Shown: piece by piece, positions 36,266 through 47,139 of the stretch
How positions within the stretch are numbered: the stretch's first letter is position 1
Layout: the number at the start of each line of letters is the position of its first letter
Source of the DNA: Aquilaria yunnanensis
Lineage: Eukaryota > Streptophyta > Magnoliopsida > Malvales > Thymelaeaceae
Assembly: GCA_039654915.1 (NCBI GenBank)
Contig: CM077593.1
Location: 77,170,501-77,234,500, forward strand
Direction: 5' to 3'
DNA: 64,000 nucleotides
Position numbers and translations under genes: made by a program
The notes under the pieces: model-generated
Database searches by the model: none
Seen by the model: only the letters and a program-made list of their open reading frames with translations
What the model was told of the DNA's origin: nothing

Positions 36266-37540
36266 TCAGCCTGCCTGTTCAGTTGGATGCCGGGCTTGCT
36301 GATTGGACCCTTCGGCGCGGTTGTGATCGGACTTCGGCCCAGCCATTCTCAGCTCCTCGGCGGTCATGTGCTGTTCGGCCCTTCGGTAAAATTCTCCGAA
36401 GGTGTCCGGGGGGTCCTTTGAGAACTCATAAAACAGCTGTGAGTCTCGCCGAAGGCCCCGTGTGATGGCGAGGATGCGTATTTCGGGTCGGAAGTCCGGC
36501 ACGCTCAGAGCTTCCCTATTGAATCTTTTGACATAGTCTCAGATGGTTTCTCCGTTTCTCTGCTCTATGTCGAACATCTGAACAGGCATCTTTGCCGTTG
36601 GCCGGCTTCCAATAAATTGCTGCGCGAAGGCCGTAGACAACTCCTGGAACTCAGTGATGGTTCCTGGGGGCAATGAGTTGTACCACGCAGTTGCTGGTCC
36701 CGTGAGGGTGACCTCGAAGCATTTACACATGGTCGCGTCGTCAGCACCATGCATTATCATGCTGCGTCTGTACTTGGTCAGATGGGCCTGCGGATCAGTG
36801 CGGCCATCATAAATCTCCAGCAGAGGTACCCTAAAGTCGCCTGGCATGGCTGCCTCGGCCACGGCCCGGGTGAATGGGGACCCATCTTCGCAGAAGGCTC
36901 CCGTCAGCCTGTCCCAGACGGGTTTGCGAGCTACCTGCTTTTCCACCCTGTCCAGCCACGCTAGTATCCTTTCCATGAGAACTGTGGCATTAGGTTCTTC
37001 CTCTGGGAAGGGAGATCGTCGGCGCCTCTTCGGGGAGCGAGTTTGGCGCTGAGGGGACAGGGACCTCGCCTCAGGCGATGAACTCCTTCGCTATCAAACT
37101 TTCGGTCGCTTGGACCTAGTATGTCCCACAGGCCATTTCCCGAGGGGTATATTCTCCGTAGACGACTCTTCGCGCGGGTCTCCACTTCCCGAACTGCGAT
37201 GAGTCGACCTCGGGCTTTTCTCCCGAGGGCGTGCAGGTGAGGGAGGTCTTTGGGCCTGTGTCTGCTGTGGCCACCTTCGGTCGATCTGCTGTGTCATTTC
37301 GGCCATGACCGAACGCTGAAACTCCCTCATAAAGCTCATAGTTATTATTAGAGGGCGGTCTTCCTCAGGCGCAGAAGTCCCTGGGAGTGTTTGCTCAACA
37401 GCCGGTTGTGTCTCGGGCGCGGACGGAGACCTCGGGAGTCCCCTATCCTTAGAACGTCGAGTTTCAACGACGGCGATTTCAGAGCGGTTTCCCACTGACG
37501 ACGCCAAATGATGCCCAGCGGCTTCATCGTTGGTAGTCAT
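36266..37540 (-). pseudogene. Gag of the Tat-type element, broken by stops
   Basis: The conserved retrotransposon gag domain lies at 36539-36976 (DPQAHLTKYRRSM, TGPATAWYNSLPPGTI, FAQQFIGSRP), with its C-terminal part at 36266-36502. All pieces are in one frame, interrupted by adjacent TGA and TAG near 37091-37096, TGA at 36539-36541 and TGA at 36266-36268. The N-terminal part is rich in Pro, Ser and Arg. The open frame extends upstream across the primer site into the LTR, where an ATG occurs at 37540. Two of the stops could come from CGA by C-to-T change, as expected in methylated DNA. Confidence 0.82.
37489..37506 (-). other. Primer binding site of the Tat-type element
   Basis: On the minus strand TGGCGTCGTCAGTGGGAA starts two bases after the 5' LTR end (...GGGCATCA). 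The position and the TGGCG start fit a tRNA-primed Tat element. I do not assign the tRNA species with confidence. Confidence 0.65.
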
Positions 37541-38236
37541 GGTGACTAATGGAGGGACTCCGGAGAGGAAGAATGCCTGGTGGCCGGTTTGCCCAAGGGA
37601 AAGAGCCTGGTTGGATTTTCTCAGAGTGAGGAGTCGGAATCTTTGCCAACCGTTTGCCAGGGTGTATTCCCTGGTATTTATAGAGGTGTCCGGCCCGTTC
37701 AGATCGTGACACGTGTTCGGTCGGATGTTCCCTGAATGTCTGGGCGTAGAGGACAAGTAGCTGGTGGCAGGCTTCCTTGAGCCTTGAGCTGAGACGGGCC
37801 ATGATGTGACTTTGATGGCGTCGGCGTGTCAGAGCGTCGTTTGAGGCGGCTTGTGACGTCTGTGGGCGACATGTCAGAGGCTTCCTTAAATGCTCCTGCC
37901 TTACTCCCGAGGTTCCTGGTTGAGGTCATCCTCTAGTACGGACTGTGCCACTTCGGTAAACATGCCCCCAGTTCAAGGGTTCCCAGATTCAGGGAGTTCC
38001 GCTTTCGGGAAGATCGTGTTCGGCCCGCACTAGATGGTGCTACTTTTCCGAAGGCGGTCTGTTTACTACCTCGGGGGGCTAATAGTATCCTCAGGTTCCC
38101 TGGCGTGCCGAGCTCGGGTTCTTCGGCTTTTCTCCGAGGGGTGTGATCCCACCTTTTTCCGGGTAGCGCCAGATCTCCTGGCCATTCTGGTGGCAGGGAG
38201 TTCGGCCAGGTGGAGGCGATAGTCCTTCGGCTATTA
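37509..38236 (-). repeat. 5' LTR of the Tat-type element
   Basis: 728 bp, nearly identical to 32837-33565. On the plus strand its last bases are GGCTATTA where the other copy has GGCTATCA, a change in the terminal dinucleotide. It is followed by the mutated target duplication ATACT. Confidence 0.93.
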
Positions 38237-38250
38237 ATACTCTTGGTCGC
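38237..38250. repeat. 14-bp satellite sliver between two insertions
   Basis: ATACTCTTGGTCGC matches the satellite word ATGCTCTTGGTCGC. It shows that the Tat-type element and the minus-strand Ogre-type LTR inserted into the same satellite monomer 14 bp apart. Confidence 0.75.
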
Positions 38251-40124
38251 TGTAGCAACATGTTTTTGGGAGTTGCCACCAATCGGTGTCACCTAGGTCG
38301 ATTAGACACCTAAAAATGGCCTACGAGAGTTCGAGGGGTTTGAGAGTACAGTTACGCTAAAATAAGTTTATCTAGCGCCCAAAATTGGCACCTTAGTTTG
38401 ACTTTAATTTTTGTTTTGCTTGCTTTAAATATTTTCAATCAATATCTAAACCGTGGATTCTAACTGAACCACCCGGATATGGATTTCTAAACTTTACGAA
38501 TTGATTTTTATTTATTTTATGAATATTTGATATTTCCAAACCATGGATCCTATCGGACCACCCGAATGTGGATGTTAAGCTTAATGTATTTTTATTGAAA
38601 ATTTTAGGTAATTGTTCATCCAAACCATGGATCCTATTGAATCAGTCGGATATGGATCTTGTAATTTACAACAGTCCTAAATTCGTCCAAGAATTTTCAT
38701 TAAGACCCAAACAGAATTGAATTTCTTAAATGTGATCCTTTAGATGCATTATGTAAACATGAATTTTAAACTTATGCTAACTATAAAGAATTAAAATCAA
38801 TAATTAAGTAAAATTTTTACCTAATCTAAACATGCAATTTTATATTAATTACCAAACTAATTCATGGTCCAAAATAATAAAATGAGTAATCAGAAAAAGA
38901 AACTAAACAAGGAACAAAAATAATGCTATCAGTGATTGATTTGTTAAACAGAAAACAATTGGATATTGAATTAAACGAAACAGAGAGAAGAAGGGCTAAA
39001 TGAGTGTTGTACCAAAATGGAAGTTCTAGGTCAGACCGGGTCGGGTACAGGTTATGAAAGCAGGTTGCGATTGAATTCACTCTTGATTCTCCATTCTTCA
39101 GCGAAGGCGAGGTCAGCGACGGCCTGGGCTATGCTCGGCGATGATGAAGCGACCACAGGAGCAGGGAACGATGGCTGGAGACGACGGAGGTGGGAGAACT
39201 GAAGAGGCGGGTCACGATGAGGGCGGCAGAACTCTTCGCTTTTCTTGTCTGGCACAACACGGACACTGGTGTGGAACACCGGGGCACGGGGCATGGGTAA
39301 CGGTGGCTGGAACGGCGGACAGGAGCGGTGGCTGGAGCGTCAGTGTGTGGTTGGAGTGGTAGACGGAGACGAATCGTGACTAGGTGGCTTCGGCAGTAGC
39401 TGGGGGAAATTTTTAGGGTTTCTGGGAGGGAGAGTGGTGATAATGGGGACTTAGGCCGTGATTTTTCCCCCTTTTTTCACCTAGGAGGTTAGGGTTTCGA
39501 TTTTTTTCCTCTCCCTTTCTGCCCAAATATGACTTATATTTGTACTAGAGGAGGTTTAAAACGTGATTAACAAGGTTTTGAGAGTTTAAACTTCATCCAA
39601 ATCAAATTTGAAGAAGTTTGAGTGAATTAAGATATAATCTGGTAAAATTACTATTTTAAGTCCAATAAAACTCTCAAACTGCTGAGTTAGCCCCATATTT
39701 TGTGCAAATGTCAATTTGACCCAAAACTTCCAAGATTTCTCAGATTAGCCCAAAATTTTGCAAAAATAACCAGATTTTCCCAGAATTTCCTAAAATCGAA
39801 GGATTTAGCTCAAACTTTACAAAATTGACAGATTTGCCCGAAATTTCCAATTTTACCTAAAACTTTCTAAGAAACCTCAACTTCCACAGCAAACTTTCTC
39901 CTTTTGCCTAAATTGACCCTGCAAAACCTTTAGGACTTCAAATTAGTACCTAAACTAAATTAATTCCTATTCTTACCCTAGACAAATGCTTTAAACTCCA
40001 AAAAAATCAACAACACCTAAAACGACCAAACTGCCTGTGTAAAACCAAAATGCTCCGAAACTAATTTTTTCCTAACCTAGAACTTAAGCAAAAATCAGTG
40101 CTCGGATAAAATTAGGTGTCAACA
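38251..40124 (-). repeat. 3' LTR of the minus-strand Ogre-type element
   Basis: On the minus strand it starts TGTTGACACCTAATTTTATCC and ends with the complement of TGTAGCAACATG. It shares with the plus-strand LTR (45899-49639) the start TGTTGACACC, the CCAATCGG, AGCGCCCAAAATTGGCACCTTAG and TACGCTAAAATAA segments (plus-strand view), and the repeated CCATGGATCC-containing motif at about 38444, 38540 and 38622. At 1874 bp it is half the length of the other LTR and clearly diverged, so a different subfamily. Confidence 0.88.
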
Positions 40125-40137
40125 GCTGCCCCCTTTT
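40125..40137 (-). other. Polypurine tract of the minus-strand Ogre-type element
   Basis: The minus strand reads TAAAAGGGGGCAGC immediately before the LTR start TGTTGACACC. Confidence 0.8.
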
Positions 40138-40529
40138 ACATGTTTCATAGAATATGATGCATGCAAAGCCATTAGCCAATTTTGTACAGCCTTCTATTTG
40201 GACAATGAGAACCCACTTATTGCCAAAAACTTGGGGAGAAAAACTCCTCCCATTTGAGGTTAAGGAACCTTCCTTATTGCCTCTACGATAGGAACCTTCC
40301 CATGATCGGAGAATTTAAGGACGAAAACTCTTTCCTCCTTGTCTATCAGGCTTAGGAACTCTCCTAACCTTTTACAAGAAGAACTTTCTTATCTCTTCCA
40401 AACCTAAGAGAAAAACTTTTTCCTCGTTTCTTGAGGGATTAAGAAACCTTCCTCACCCTTAGCTCTATAGAAACCTTTCTATAGAAGAGAGAAACTTTTC
40501 TCTCATTTTTGAATTTGGTATAGAACTCT

Positions 40530-40925
40530 CTCTTACCATGGTCTAAGAGATATAAAACCCTTTCTTTACCACCTCTTGTTGCCTTAGAAGTAGAGAACAC
40601 TGTCTCTTTACAATCTCTAAATTTGTTTGAGGTAGAGCTCCCTGACTGTTTAATGACCTTTGAGGTAGAGAACCGTGTCTCTTTACCACCTTTAAATTCC
40701 TTTGAGGTAGAGCACCCTGAGTCTTTACCACCTCAGTATTCCTTTTGAGGTAGAGAACTCAGCCTCTTTAACACCTCTAATGATTTTTTAGGTAGAGTAC
40801 CCTGACTCTTTACCACCTCTGATGATTTCTGAGGTAGAGAACTTTGTTTCTTTACTACGTTGAAATACCTTTGAGGTAGAGCACCCTGACTCTTTACCAC
40901 CTCTAAATTTCTTTGAATCCTTACT
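40530..40925. repeat. Minisatellite in the 3' region (GAGGTAGAG family)
   Basis: Imperfect units of about 45 bp, each with TTTGAGGTAGAGNACCCTG and CTCTTTACCACCTCTAA, repeat about eight times. Degenerate copies of the same words continue to the left to about 40230. Tandem repeats between pol and the 3' LTR are a known habit of Ogre-type elements. Confidence 0.8.
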
Positions 40926-41429
40926 TTTGCATTATTGTGACATTAGGGAACTCTCCTTGTTATCTCAAGTAAAAATTTCCAAGAAATCATCCGAACCTAG
41001 AATAATTCCCTCAAAAGTGTGAATTTCCAAAATGGGTGAATTCAAAATTTGAAATTCTATGACATGAGTGAATTTTGAGAAAGCCAAAGATCTCATGAAA
41101 TGAGTGAATCATAATAGAACTGAAGATTCCACAAAATTAGTGAACCCCAAAAAGCTGAAGATTCCACAAAGTGAGTGTATTTTGAAAGCAAGAAACTGGT
41201 CGAACGAGAAACTTTGAGAGTTGAAACTATCTTCAAATACCTTAAAATGAGCCTTGAGAATGATCGTCCAGACTAGATAAAATTGCTTTGAAAAATGCTA
41301 TGACAACTTATGGATGTCCACCTCTCAAATATGCCCCCCATCATGAAAATAAACCATGATTTCTTTGATGGTGAAAACTTACCTAGATTTTGATCTTTGG
41401 AAACTTAGTTTAACCTTGCAGTGGGTGTG

Positions 41430-41845
41430 ATGACGTAGAGAAACTTTTCTCATTTAAAACCTCAGTTTGACCTAAATTATGAGGAAGAAAATTACCTTCT
41501 CTTTGGAACCTCGGCTTTTGCTTTTCTTTGAATATGACGAGGTGGAGAAACCTTTCTCATTTAAAACCTTGGTTTAACTCAAGTTACGAGGAAGAGAGTT
41601 ACCATCTCTTTGAAACCTTGGTTTCGCTTTCCTTTAAATGTGATGAGGTAGAGAAACCCTTCTCATTTAGAACCTCAATTTGGCCTAAGTTACGAGGAAG
41701 AGAATTATCTTCTCTTTGGAACCTCGGTTTAGCTTTCCTTTAAATGTGATGAGGTAGAGAAACCCTTCTCATTTAGAACCTCGGTTTGGCCTAAGTTACA
41801 AGGATGAGAATTACCTTCTCTTTGGAATCTCGGTTTAACCCAAAT
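41430..41845. repeat. Minisatellite in the 3' region (about 110-120-bp units)
   Basis: Four imperfect copies of a unit containing GATGAGGTAGAGAAACC, CTTCTCATTTAGAACCTCGG, CCTAAGTTACGAGGAAGAGA and TTCTCTTTGGAACCTCGG. It shares the GAGGTAGAGAA core with the neighbouring array, so both grew from one seed. ORFs through it are repeat-encoded and not genes. Confidence 0.82.
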
Positions 41846-43735
41846 GTCATTTGATCTTAATTTATGTGAACTTACTTGAACCGTAAAACTTTCTTCACTT
41901 GGATGATATCGAGAAATTGTAGCCTCTAACTCTTGGCAGATGTGAAGCGATTGAAGCACTCCCTCTTTTTCCCTTGTCCAAAATGTCTCCCCCTTATTGT
42001 ACTTGGACTGAATTCCCCCTTAGCTATCTGCACCAAGGTTTAATGAAACCTGCTTGTTATTAGAGCATGATGTGATGATGCTCATGATGCATGCTTCTTA
42101 ATCTTTGTATTTTTGGAATGACTTTGATGAAAGCCATGATGCATGAGTGAATTCTATGCTTCATTCAACGTTACCTCTTGTGATTCTTTTCCTTGAGTTA
42201 TTTTGAACTCCTCCTTACCTCATCATGGATTTTATACCATCTGAAGGCTCAACTTTCAACGTCTCTTTGTTCCCTTCCTTTTCTTGTGGCCGTGCCGTTG
42301 CTTGCTTATTCCCATGTTATCGTATGATTGCTCTTCCTTGAACTCAAGTTCTGATCCATAAAACTTGCCCCATTGTCTATTGAGCTTCTTTGCTGGCAAT
42401 ACTCTTCATGCGCTCCGAAGAGACTACTTTGCCCCCTGAATATGGTGTCTATGTGGATGAATGTATCATCTCCCTTTGATTTATAAAGATCATGGATTTC
42501 TAGACCTTCATGATGGCACTCAATCGTGAATTTCTCTTACAAGAACCACATCTTCTTAAAGAAAGTCTCAAGCTATCTCCTCATTTTTAAGTCCACACAC
42601 ATTGATGAATAATGGTTTGGCCTTAAAGAAAAAGTTTCATCAATTTGTAAAGCTTGAAAAAATAACTTACGGTCTTTGTATTTGATTAAAATGTCCTGTT
42701 ATTCTTCCTTTTTCCAACTTAAAGACAAAAAATGTACAAGGCAAAAGGGTAGAAACAAGTTCCACAATGATAACCTTTTAAATGAATAAGAATGATATCG
42801 AGAAGAAAATGCTAGGTTGAGGAAAGTTAGGTTTGAGTGTCGCGAAAGAAGGGTCTTTTAATGCTACTCGTGAGTGGACCTGATTGCCTTGAAAATCTCA
42901 ATAGTGACGACCTCAAACTTGCTACATTTTCCAGAAAGTTAGACCTCATCTGTTGCCCCCCAACTCTCGTAATCTGTATGTACGCTTGCTTTGAAGGTTG
43001 CTTTTATCTTCTAAACCGCCTCTGCAGGTTTTCAGTCTAGAATCCATAGCTCACTTTTCTTTTTCTTTTTCTTTTTTTCATTTGCTTTCACTTGAGCCTT
43101 TTCTTTTTTTTTTCTTCTTTTTCTTTTTTGTGAGCTATGATTGTGACATGCTTGATAGCCTACTTGAAGTGAGGTGACTCAAGTGGCCTTACTTGCTCAT
43201 GCTTGCTCTCAGTCTTTTCTTTCTTTTGAATTTTCCCTTGTTGCCTTTTGGTGGAATGGGTAAACTTCTTTCCTTTTTGGAATCTATGTTGTGGAGAACT
43301 GAGAACCTTTTCTTATGTTAAGCATTCATGAGAATTAGGAGGCCACCCAAGCCATTTAATATGAGAGCTACCTTCTTTGGAAGCTAACCAAAGACTTTTT
43401 GCAAGGATGCTGATAACCACTGCGAACTTCCTTTCGAGAGTTGAGGTGCAACATTTAAGATCCTTCGTACTAGATTTGGCAGCACTTTCAAAATCACTAC
43501 CATCGAATCTCCCTTAACTTTCATTTCCACCCACGAGTAGCATTGTTTATGAAATAAAGTGTGATGGCAATAATGGATGGTGTAATGCCAAAGAGTGAGA
43601 GATAGATGTAAAAATGGAATTTTGGAAAAAAGTGATAGAACGCACACATTACATCTTCTTATTGGATAAGAAAAGAATAACAGGTGTCCATTTAACAAAG
43701 ACTACCCTAGATTCTAGACAAAATCTAGGAGATTT
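41846..43735 (-). other. Non-coding 3' region of the minus-strand Ogre-type element
   Basis: No ORF over about 105 codons and no recognisable domain. On the minus strand, CAAAGACCGTAAGTTATTTT (near 42670) aligns with CAAAGACCGTAGATTACTTT at about 59375 downstream of integrase in the plus-strand element, so this is the shared post-integrase region. T-rich and CTTTTTCTTT runs are present near 43060-43130. Confidence 0.65.
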
Positions 43736-43751
43736 TTACTATTAAATTACT
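43560..43751 (-). other. Remnant of the Ogre intron
   Basis: On the minus strand GTAATTTAATAGTAAAAATC starting at 43750, followed by GGGTAGTCTTTGTTAAATGG, aligns with the donor side of the intron in the plus-strand element (GTAATCTAATAGTAAAAACC, then GGGTGTAGTCTTTGTTTAAG). So this derivative keeps the intron donor although protease and pol are deleted on either side. I could not place the acceptor exactly. Confidence 0.6.
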
Positions 43752-43883
43752 ATGGCAAACTCTCAAAGATACAAGTTTACTCAAAGGATTCCCTATCATT
43801 CAAAAGTGTGTGCGAACTGCTAGGTTGGATCTAGCTTGGATCCTTTCTAAAGTCAATGTAATTCCAGCTCAAAATCTTTACTT

Positions 43884-45197
43884 TCAATTACCCATCACAT
43901 CGGGATTTAGCAATTTGGAATCGATCAATTGTTGAATCTTGAGTTTCAGTGCTACACAATTTTCAGTTGAATGTCCAATTGAGCTTATATGGTAATCACA
44001 TTTGGCATTTGGGTCATACCGACTTGGAAGAGGAGGCCGCTTGATCTTTGCTGCTGTTGGTATGGGTGATAACAGGTTTGACTCTATGAGCTTAGGGAGT
44101 AGCTGAGTGTATCTTGGGGAAATTGAATCAACTTGAGTAGCTTTCTTCCCATGACTGGTATGTGGTACTGATGAAGGAGCCTTAAACATTACCGCCTCAA
44201 TAGGACATCCTTTCACCTGTAATCTGAGTGGTGTTGGACCATAGGACTTAGAGATGTTGTTTTGGACAGCTCCCTTTCTTTCATTGCAAAATCCCCCAAT
44301 TGAAGAATCGACCAGCTTTCTTGTTTTGATTCCAAATTTGATCCTTTCTCCATATAATACCATATTTGAAAAGCTACTCGAAGTGTTCCCAACTAGTTTT
44401 TCATAAAATGGTCCATTTAGTGTTTGGATAAACAGGGTGATCAGTTCTCTTTCCATCATAGGTGGTTGAACTTGTGCGGCTAAGTCTCTCCACCTTTGTA
44501 CGTACTCCTTAAAGGTTTCTTGTTTCCTCTTCTCCATATTCTGAAGGGTTTGACGATCAGGAGCCAAGTCCATGACATGTTTATAGTTGTTGATAAAAGC
44601 TTGAGCGAGGTCGTTCCAGGTTTTGATGTTTCTTGGACCTTGGCCTAGATACCACTGTAGCGTAGATTTCATAATACTCTCTTGAAAAGGAGCCATCCAT
44701 ACTTTTTCATCCTGTGTAGGTGGTTGTATCTTTCTTAAGAAAAATGTGATATGGGTGATGGGGCACCTTGTCCCATCATACTTCAAGAAATCCGGGACTT
44801 TGAAATCCGAAGGAATTACCACATCTGGCACCAAGAAAAGATCATCGACAAAGAGAGATCCGAATATGGTTCCTCTTTCAATAGCTCGAAGCCTATTCTT
44901 TATAATCTCAAGCTTCTGAGCATTGTCTTCTTCTTTTATCAGTGTCTTCCTTCCTTCATAGATGGGATTATGCCTTAAGTGAATATCGTCGGATGGTCCT
45001 GAATCTTGAAAAGGCATTTCTTGAACTGGAGCTCATTGCGGGGTAAACCCTGGAGGGTAGACGGAATCCTGCGGGTCTTTGATAGGGGTCTGGATCGCTT
45101 TCCCCTTAATCAGCTCCATCAACAGCCTCATCTATTCAGCCATACTTTCGACCTTTGACTCAATGTCGGTAAGGCATCCTTCCATTTGTTCTGCCAT
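43884..45197 (-). pseudogene. Gag of the minus-strand Ogre-type element
   Basis: The 377-codon open part (43884-45017) matches residues of about 60-470 of the gag in the plus-strand element, including VVIPSDFKVPDFLKYDGT, LQWYLGQGPRNIKTWNDLAQ, VMDLAPDRQTLQNMEK and a knuckle-like CDYHISSIGHSTENC. The start aligned with the other element is the ATG at 45197 (MAEQMEG...). An in-frame TAG follows after about 20 codons and more breaks occur before 45017. The frame ends soon after the knuckle, well before the protease. It is non-functional as it stands. Confidence 0.87.
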
Positions 45198-45444
45198 AAG
45201 TCTCGTTTGAAGCCGAGTTGAATATCAATGTTGAGTGCCAACTTTTCTTTTTTTTTTTTTGCCCTTTTTAAAGTGAGATTCATTTTGTTAGATCTTACGT
45301 GTATATGATTGCTTTAATGCATGCATGAACACTGTAAGTACTCGATGAAAGAAAGAGTATCATGAAATTCTTCGATAACCAACTAAAGAGTTTTGTAAAA
45401 AGAATAGGAGTTTAGACGACTTTATTACACGAAAAATGAATTTC

Positions 45445-45898
45445 CTAAAACAAACGGCCCGATGTAGAATATTGCTTCCTAGCCCTGGTGATAAACTCCA
45501 TCATCTTCTAGCTGGTTGGTGGTGAGGTAGGCCAACTCAACTCTTCTAGTTCTTTGGCTTCTTCCCCTATTTGTTGAGCTTGATGTGTGACTCTCCTAAC
45601 TTCAGCAATAAAACCTTCCATTTGATCTTGGGATACCTTGTATTGATCCTCCCAGAATGTTGCCTTCATCTCCTTCTGATCAGTTTCTTCAACCAGTTGA
45701 GAGATAACTTGTCTTTGCTGCTCGATCTTTTTCTCTAAGCATCAAGTTTTGTTGTTGAGTTGTTGTACATCAATCTGCATCCTCTTATTCTTTTCTTTCT
45801 CTTCTTCAAACTCCTTCTCGAGTTCCTTCTTAGCTAGCTTTCAAGGAGCATCGGTGCGAAATATTATCCCTTCCCTTCGATTGCTTCTCCATTCATGA
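45445..45898 (-). pseudogene. 3' end of Ogre ORF1, truncated by insertion
   Basis: Minus-strand translation matches the C-terminal part of the ORF1 at 50264-51958 (the EWRNNRKEGI region, the Lys/Glu coiled coil, and the end RARKQYxTxGR) with at least two in-frame TGA codons. The match stops exactly at 45898, where the plus-strand LTR begins, so that element landed in this ORF. Flank CATGA at 45894-45898 should be the target duplication. Confidence 0.82.
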
Positions 45899-46412
45899 TG
45901 TTGACACCCAATTTCGTCCGGCCCTTTTTTTAAAAATTAAAAAAAAAAAAAAACTAATTAAAAAAATTATTATTATTATTATTATTATTATTGCTAAAAA
46001 ATTTTAATTATGTTAATTAGTTTAAAATATATTTTTATTTTGAGAAGATTTGATTTAAAATAATATATGTGCGAATATGTATGTGTTTGGAATAAAAATA
46101 AAATTTCAGAAAAAAATGACAAAAAAATTAAAAGTTTGAGGTGAAAATGACAAAATTGAGAAGTTTCGGACAAAATTGACAAATTCTGAAAGTTTCAGGA
46201 GCTTTGGGTAATTTTTCGCGTCAATTTTGGGCCTAAACGGACGTTTCTAGCCCAAATTGACAGAAAACGTTAAAATTGTCAAAATCAGAAGCTTCTGAGC
46301 TTATCCAGAGCTGGAGTAACGTAAAGGACTGAAACTGTCATTTTACCAATTTAAAAGATAAGTTTGATATTTTTTATTAATTTATCCGTCCACAGTTCAG
46401 CTAAGCTCCCTC

Positions 46413-46420
46413 TATAAATA
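46413..46420 (+). promoter_or_regulatory. TATA box of the Ogre LTR
   Basis: CTCTATAAATACCCCCC is a clear plant TATA context. Transcription would start near 46445, making U3 about 0.55 kb and leaving about 3.2 kb of R-U5. Confidence 0.7.
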
Positions 46421-46599
46421 CCCCCCCAAATTCAGTGCTGAACATATAGAAAATCAGAGAAAAAAGTTCAGAGCTCCGTTTTAGAAAAAGAGAAAATAGA
46501 AGCCTTAGTCCTAGGCTCTCCTCCCTCTGCCAAAACAGTCCCAAAATTATTTTTTCTTACGTTTCGACTACCTTCTTCCTCCGTTTTCTCTTTCTTTCT

Positions 46600-46870
46600 T
46601 TTTCTGTCGCCGTCCTATCCCGCTGCCGTCGCCCTGCCGCCGCCGTCTCGCCGTTGCCGTCGTTCCTACGCCGTCGCCGTCGCCATCGCCGCCGCGCCCA
46701 GCAGTCCTGCCGTCTCGCGCCGCCGCACCCAGCCGTCCTGCCGCCGTCGCCCCGCTCCCTCGCCGCCGTCGTCCCGGCCGCCGTTACCCTCGCCGCCGTC
46801 GCCCCGCGCCCTCGTCGCCGTCGCCCGGCCGCCCTGCGCCCTCGCCGCGTCCGCCTGCCCAGCCCCGTCA
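46600..46870. repeat. GC-rich trinucleotide tract in the Ogre LTR
   Basis: Irregular CGCCGTCGC repeats in an otherwise AT-rich LTR. The frames on both strands encode only Arg/Ala/Pro-rich low complexity and I do not regard them as genes. Confidence 0.8.
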
Positions 46871-47139
46871 CCCCCCCCTCCTCCCTCGCGTCGCCTCTGA
46901 TTCTTTCTCCAGATTCAATTTTAATTTTTAAGGGTAAAACCTCCTTTCAGTCCTTCATCTTTTCAATTTCTTTCTATTAGGTCACTAACCTTTTTATTTT
47001 GTCTTTGCAGAAAATTAATTAACTAACTCATTTATTTTTTACTTGTTTATTTATTTGTTTATTATTGTTATTATTACTAACCTTTTTTTTGTTATTAGCA
47101 ACTAACAACTAACTTGCTAATTTTTACTAACCTTTATTT

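Larger units (their letters stand above)
32837..38236 (-). mobile_element. Tat-type LTR retrotransposon, truncated inside and non-functional
   Basis: Direct LTRs of 729 and 728 bp flank a 3.9-kb interior read on the minus strand. The flanks are ATGCT (32832-32836) and ATACT (38237-38241), a 5-bp duplication with one change, inside a satellite monomer. The interior holds gag, a protease and the first part of RT in one reading frame broken by stops and one frameshift. The rest of RT, RNase H and integrase are missing. In their place (about 33580-34365) is a segment with plus-strand promoter features. Tat lineage is inferred from the gag and protease style (CHHC knuckle, DDGS protease), long single frame and C-rich PPT complement. 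Confidence 0.9.
38251..45898 (-). mobile_element. Minus-strand Ogre-type element, internally deleted, 5' part cut off
   Basis: Read on the minus strand from 45898 downward there is the 3' end of ORF1, a gag gene with stops, a sequence homologous to the Ogre intron, a long non-coding 3' region with minisatellites, a polypurine tract, and an LTR (TGTTGACACC...TTGCTACA). Protease, RT, RNase H and integrase are absent, so this is a deletion derivative. At 45898 it meets the start of the plus-strand Ogre-type LTR, which inserted into its ORF1. The remainder of the minus element should lie beyond the right window edge. Confidence 0.85.

Noticed and set aside
35204..36421. Plus-strand ORFs of 127-219 codons opposite the protease ORF
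   Set aside because: Shadow frames of the minus-strand gag-protease coding sequence.
37094..37756. 220-codon minus-strand ORF as a separate gene
   Set aside because: It spans LTR, primer site and gag N-terminus; treated as part of the gag frame.
32837..38236. Reading the two 0.73-kb repeats as a segmental duplication
   Set aside because: TG start, primer site, PPT and target duplication identify them as LTRs.
39017..39362. Overlapping small ORFs in a GC-richer part of the minus-strand LTR
   Set aside because: LTR sequence, both strands open, no domain.
46557..46980. Arg-rich and Pro/Ala-rich ORFs on both strands
   Set aside because: Encoded by a CCG/GTC trinucleotide tract in an LTR.
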